Assembly (NCBI RefSeq): GCF_003234115.2
Contig: NZ_CP126251.1
Span: forward strand, 1 to 64,000
Length of the DNA stretch: 64,000 nucleotides
Direction: 5' to 3'
DNA from: Curtobacterium sp. MCPF17_002
GTDB taxonomy: Bacteria; Actinomycetota; Actinomycetes; Actinomycetales; Microbacteriaceae
Part shown: positions 62,413 to 64,000 of the stretch, piece by piece
Layout of the letters: each line of letters begins with the position of its first letter
How positions within the stretch are numbered: the stretch's first letter is position 1
The notes under the pieces: model-generated
Seen by the model: the letters and a program-made list of their open reading frames with translations, nothing else
What the model was told of the DNA's origin: nothing
The model's database searches: none
Position numbers and translations under genes: made by a program

Positions 62413-64000
62413 ATGAGTGCAGAGCTGACGCTCGGCGCCGAGGAAGAACTGCACCTCATCGACCTCGAGTCCGGACGACTTTCCGCGAAGGCCCCGCGCC
62501 TTCTCCCCCGACTGCCCGCCCACCGGTTCGGCGCGGAACTCCAGCGCACGACCATCGAGACGAACACCCCGGTGGTCCGGACCCTCGACGACCTCCGCCG
62601 CGTGATCGTGGACCTCCGCAGCGAACTGAGCGCGGCGATCGCACCGGCGGGCGTCACGATCGCGGCGGCCGGCACCGCGCCGCGGTCGGAGTACGCCGAC
62701 TTCGAGCTGACCTCCGGCGGCCGTTACGGGCGGATGCAGGAGCAGTACCGGATGCTCGTCGACGAGCAGCTCATCTGCGGGTTGCAGGTGCACGTCGGGG
62801 TGAGCGACCGCGACCTGGCGGTGCAGATCGCCCAGCGGGTGGCGCCGGTGCTGCCGGTGCTCCTGGCGCTCAGCGCGTCGAGTCCGTTCTGGAACGGGCA
62901 GGACACCGGGTACGCCTCGTTCCGGAGCATCATCTGGCAGCGCTGGCCGTCCGCCGGCAGCTTCGGCCGGGTCCAGAGCGCCGCCGAGTACGACCGGGTG
63001 CTCGACGACCTCATCGCCTCCGGCGTCATCGCCGACAAGAAGATGGCGTACTTCGACGTCCGGCCGTCCTCGCACGCGCCCACGCTCGAACTCCGCGTCT
63101 GCGACGCCACCCCGGTGGTCGACGACGCCGTCCTCATCGCCGGGCTGTTCCGCGCGGCGGTGCGGAAGGCCGAGGTCGCCGTCGAGGCCGGCACCGAGTG
63201 GCACCCGCGCAGCGAACCACTGCACCGTGCCGCGATGTGGCAGGCGGCGCGGAGCGGCCTGAGCGGCGAACTGCTCGGACTCGGGCAGCACCCCGAACGA
63301 CTGCCGGCCGAGATCGCCGTCCGGCAGCTGGTGTCGCGACTCCGCCCCGAACTCGAGGAACTCGGAGACTGGGGCACGGTCAACGACCTGCTCGAGGACA
63401 CCCTCGCCCGCGGCAACTCGACCGACCGGCAGCGCACGGCCTACGCCGAACGCGGGGACCTGGACGACGTCGTCGCCCAGGTCGTCGAGGACACCGCGGG
63501 CACGCCGTCCGGCCGCGACGAGCACCCGATCCTGGCCATCCCCGCGTACCGCGTCCGTGCAGGCGACGAGGCCGTCGGCCCCGGGGCGCGTCCCCGACCG
63601 GCCTTCCGCGAACTCGCGACCTTCTTCCGCGGCTGGGACGCCGAGACGATCATCGAACGCTGCGCGGTCCGCGACGTCTGGACGCACGAGCACGAGGTCG
63701 GCTTCGTGGTCGACGGTGGTGTGCAGGTGTTCGGCTGCGACCTGGTCCCGCGCACGGTGAGCGCGTACGAGTGGGCGCAGCTCGAGGCGGGTCTCGGCCA
63801 GCGGGCCCGCGCGATCGAACTCTTCCTCCGCGACGCCTACGGCCCCCGCCGGATCGTCGCCGACGGCGCGATGGACGAGGTCGACTTCGTCGGCGCGAAC
63901 GGCTGGGACCCGGACGCCTCCCGCCTGCCCGCGACCGCGGTCCGTGCGCCGGTGATGGGCTTCGACCTGGTCCGCAACGAGTTCGGTGGCTGGCGGGTGC
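62413..64000 (+). CDS. Carboxylate-amine ligase (YbdK-type) fused to circularly permuted ATP-grasp, partial
   Basis: An open frame from ATG 62413 to the window end (529 codons, no stop). Residues about 1-370 are a glutamate-cysteine-ligase-like carboxylate-amine ligase of the YbdK group (LTLGAEEELHLIDLESG, the substrate segment CGLQVHVGVSD, YFDVRPSSHAPTLELRVCD). After a short linker, residues about 465-529 (WAQLEAGLGQRARAIELFLRDAYGPRRIVADG and VMGFDLVRNEFGGWRV) match the start of a circularly permuted type 2 ATP-grasp domain. This domain pair is known in Actinobacteria. The rest lies beyond the window. It is divergent from the hydrolase-fusion gene. Confidence 0.9.
   Translation, partial: MSAELTLGAEEELHLIDLESGRLSAKAPRLLPRLPAHRFGAELQRTTIETNTPVVRTLDDLRRVIVDLRSELSAAIAPAGVTIAAAGTAPRSEYADFELTSGGRYGRMQEQYRMLVDEQLICGLQVHVGVSDRDLAVQIAQRVAPVLPVLLALSASSPFWNGQDTGYASFRSIIWQRWPSAGSFGRVQSAAEYDRVLDDLIASGVIADKKMAYFDVRPSSHAPTLELRVCDATPVVDDAVLIAGLFRAAVRKAEVAVEAGTEWHPRSEPLHRAAMWQAARSGLSGELLGLGQHPERLPAEIAVRQLVSRLRPELEELGDWGTVNDLLEDTLARGNSTDRQRTAYAERGDLDDVVAQVVEDTAGTPSGRDEHPILAIPAYRVRAGDEAVGPGARPRPAFRELATFFRGWDAETIIERCAVRDVWTHEHEVGFVVDGGVQVFGCDLVPRTVSAYEWAQLEAGLGQRARAIELFLRDAYGPRRIVADGAMDEVDFVGANGWDPDASRLPATAVRAPVMGFDLVRNEFGGWRV

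Noticed and set aside
62125-63693. A 522-codon frame antisense to the carboxylate-amine ligase
   Set aside because: The plus frame has clear family motifs and runs open to the window end, although it has no stop in the window; the antisense frame is a shadow.

Overview
The window reads as the origin region of a high-G+C actinobacterial chromosome. The order dnaA, dnaN, a short gnd, recF, a DciA/DUF721 gene, gyrB, gyrA, DUF3566, tRNA-Ile and tRNA-Ala, followed by crgA and the fhaA-fhaB-pstP-rodA-pbpA-pknA-pknB operon, is typical of Actinobacteria. The gnd between dnaN and recF points to Microbacteriaceae. A Curtobacterium-like organism is my best guess, but that is inference from gene order and protein style, not from a search. 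Coding G+C is about 70% by eye almost everywhere. The exception is roughly 41.65-42.62 kb, which falls to about 47% in places.

Layout. (1) 1-11.5 kb: replication initiation and topology genes, with oriC between dnaA and dnaN, then two tRNAs. (2) 11.5-15.4 kb: a small membrane protein, cyclophilin, a rhomboid protease, a second dense cluster of DnaA-box-like sites with a perfect 30-bp palindrome, crgA, and a TrpG/PabA-type amidotransferase. (3) 15.4-24.6 kb: the cell-wall and division kinase operon on the minus strand, every junction tight except pknA-pknB. (4) 24.65-29.0 kb: tRNA-Leu and a large cell-wall-anchored CshA-type fibrillar adhesin ending in an LAFTG sortase signal. (5) 29.0-36.4 kb: membrane protein, TetR and PucR regulators, then gabT-gabD-amine oxidase. 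(6) 36.4-42.7 kb: an exported RHS/WapA-like polymorphic-toxin candidate with a small membrane protein as likely immunity and AT-richer debris behind it. (7) 42.7-59.3 kb: a second succinate-semialdehyde dehydrogenase, an amino-acid/polyamine permease, agmatine deiminase, N-carbamoylputrescine amidase, a membrane protein, two more flavin amine oxidases, a class III aminotransferase, an Lrp regulator, aminobutyraldehyde dehydrogenase and a four-gene Pot-type ABC importer. (8) 59.3-64 kb: a GMC oxidoreductase, an alpha/beta-hydrolase fused to a gluconate-dehydrogenase-subunit-3-like domain, and the start of a carboxylate-amine ligase/ATP-grasp fusion cut by the window end.

How the genes work together. 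Regions 5 and 7 appear to form one pathway interrupted by the RHS locus. Agmatine goes to N-carbamoylputrescine (AguA) and then putrescine (AguB), or putrescine is imported by PotABCD or the permease. Putrescine is oxidised or transaminated to 4-aminobutanal, then converted to GABA (PatD), succinate semialdehyde (GabT) and succinate (GabD and its paralogue). PucR, TetR and Lrp regulators lie inside the block, and several inverted repeats upstream of its genes look like operators.

Repeats. At least eight full or half copies of a palindrome built on GGACTGGAGGCGCGGTGCC are scattered through the window, two of them perfect 48- and 50-bp palindromes and one embedded in the 3' end of the potA reading frame. 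A second family has two copies, each with arms GAGATCGCA(C/G)TT and a 31-nt loop. No CRISPR array, rRNA operon, transposase or prophage was seen.
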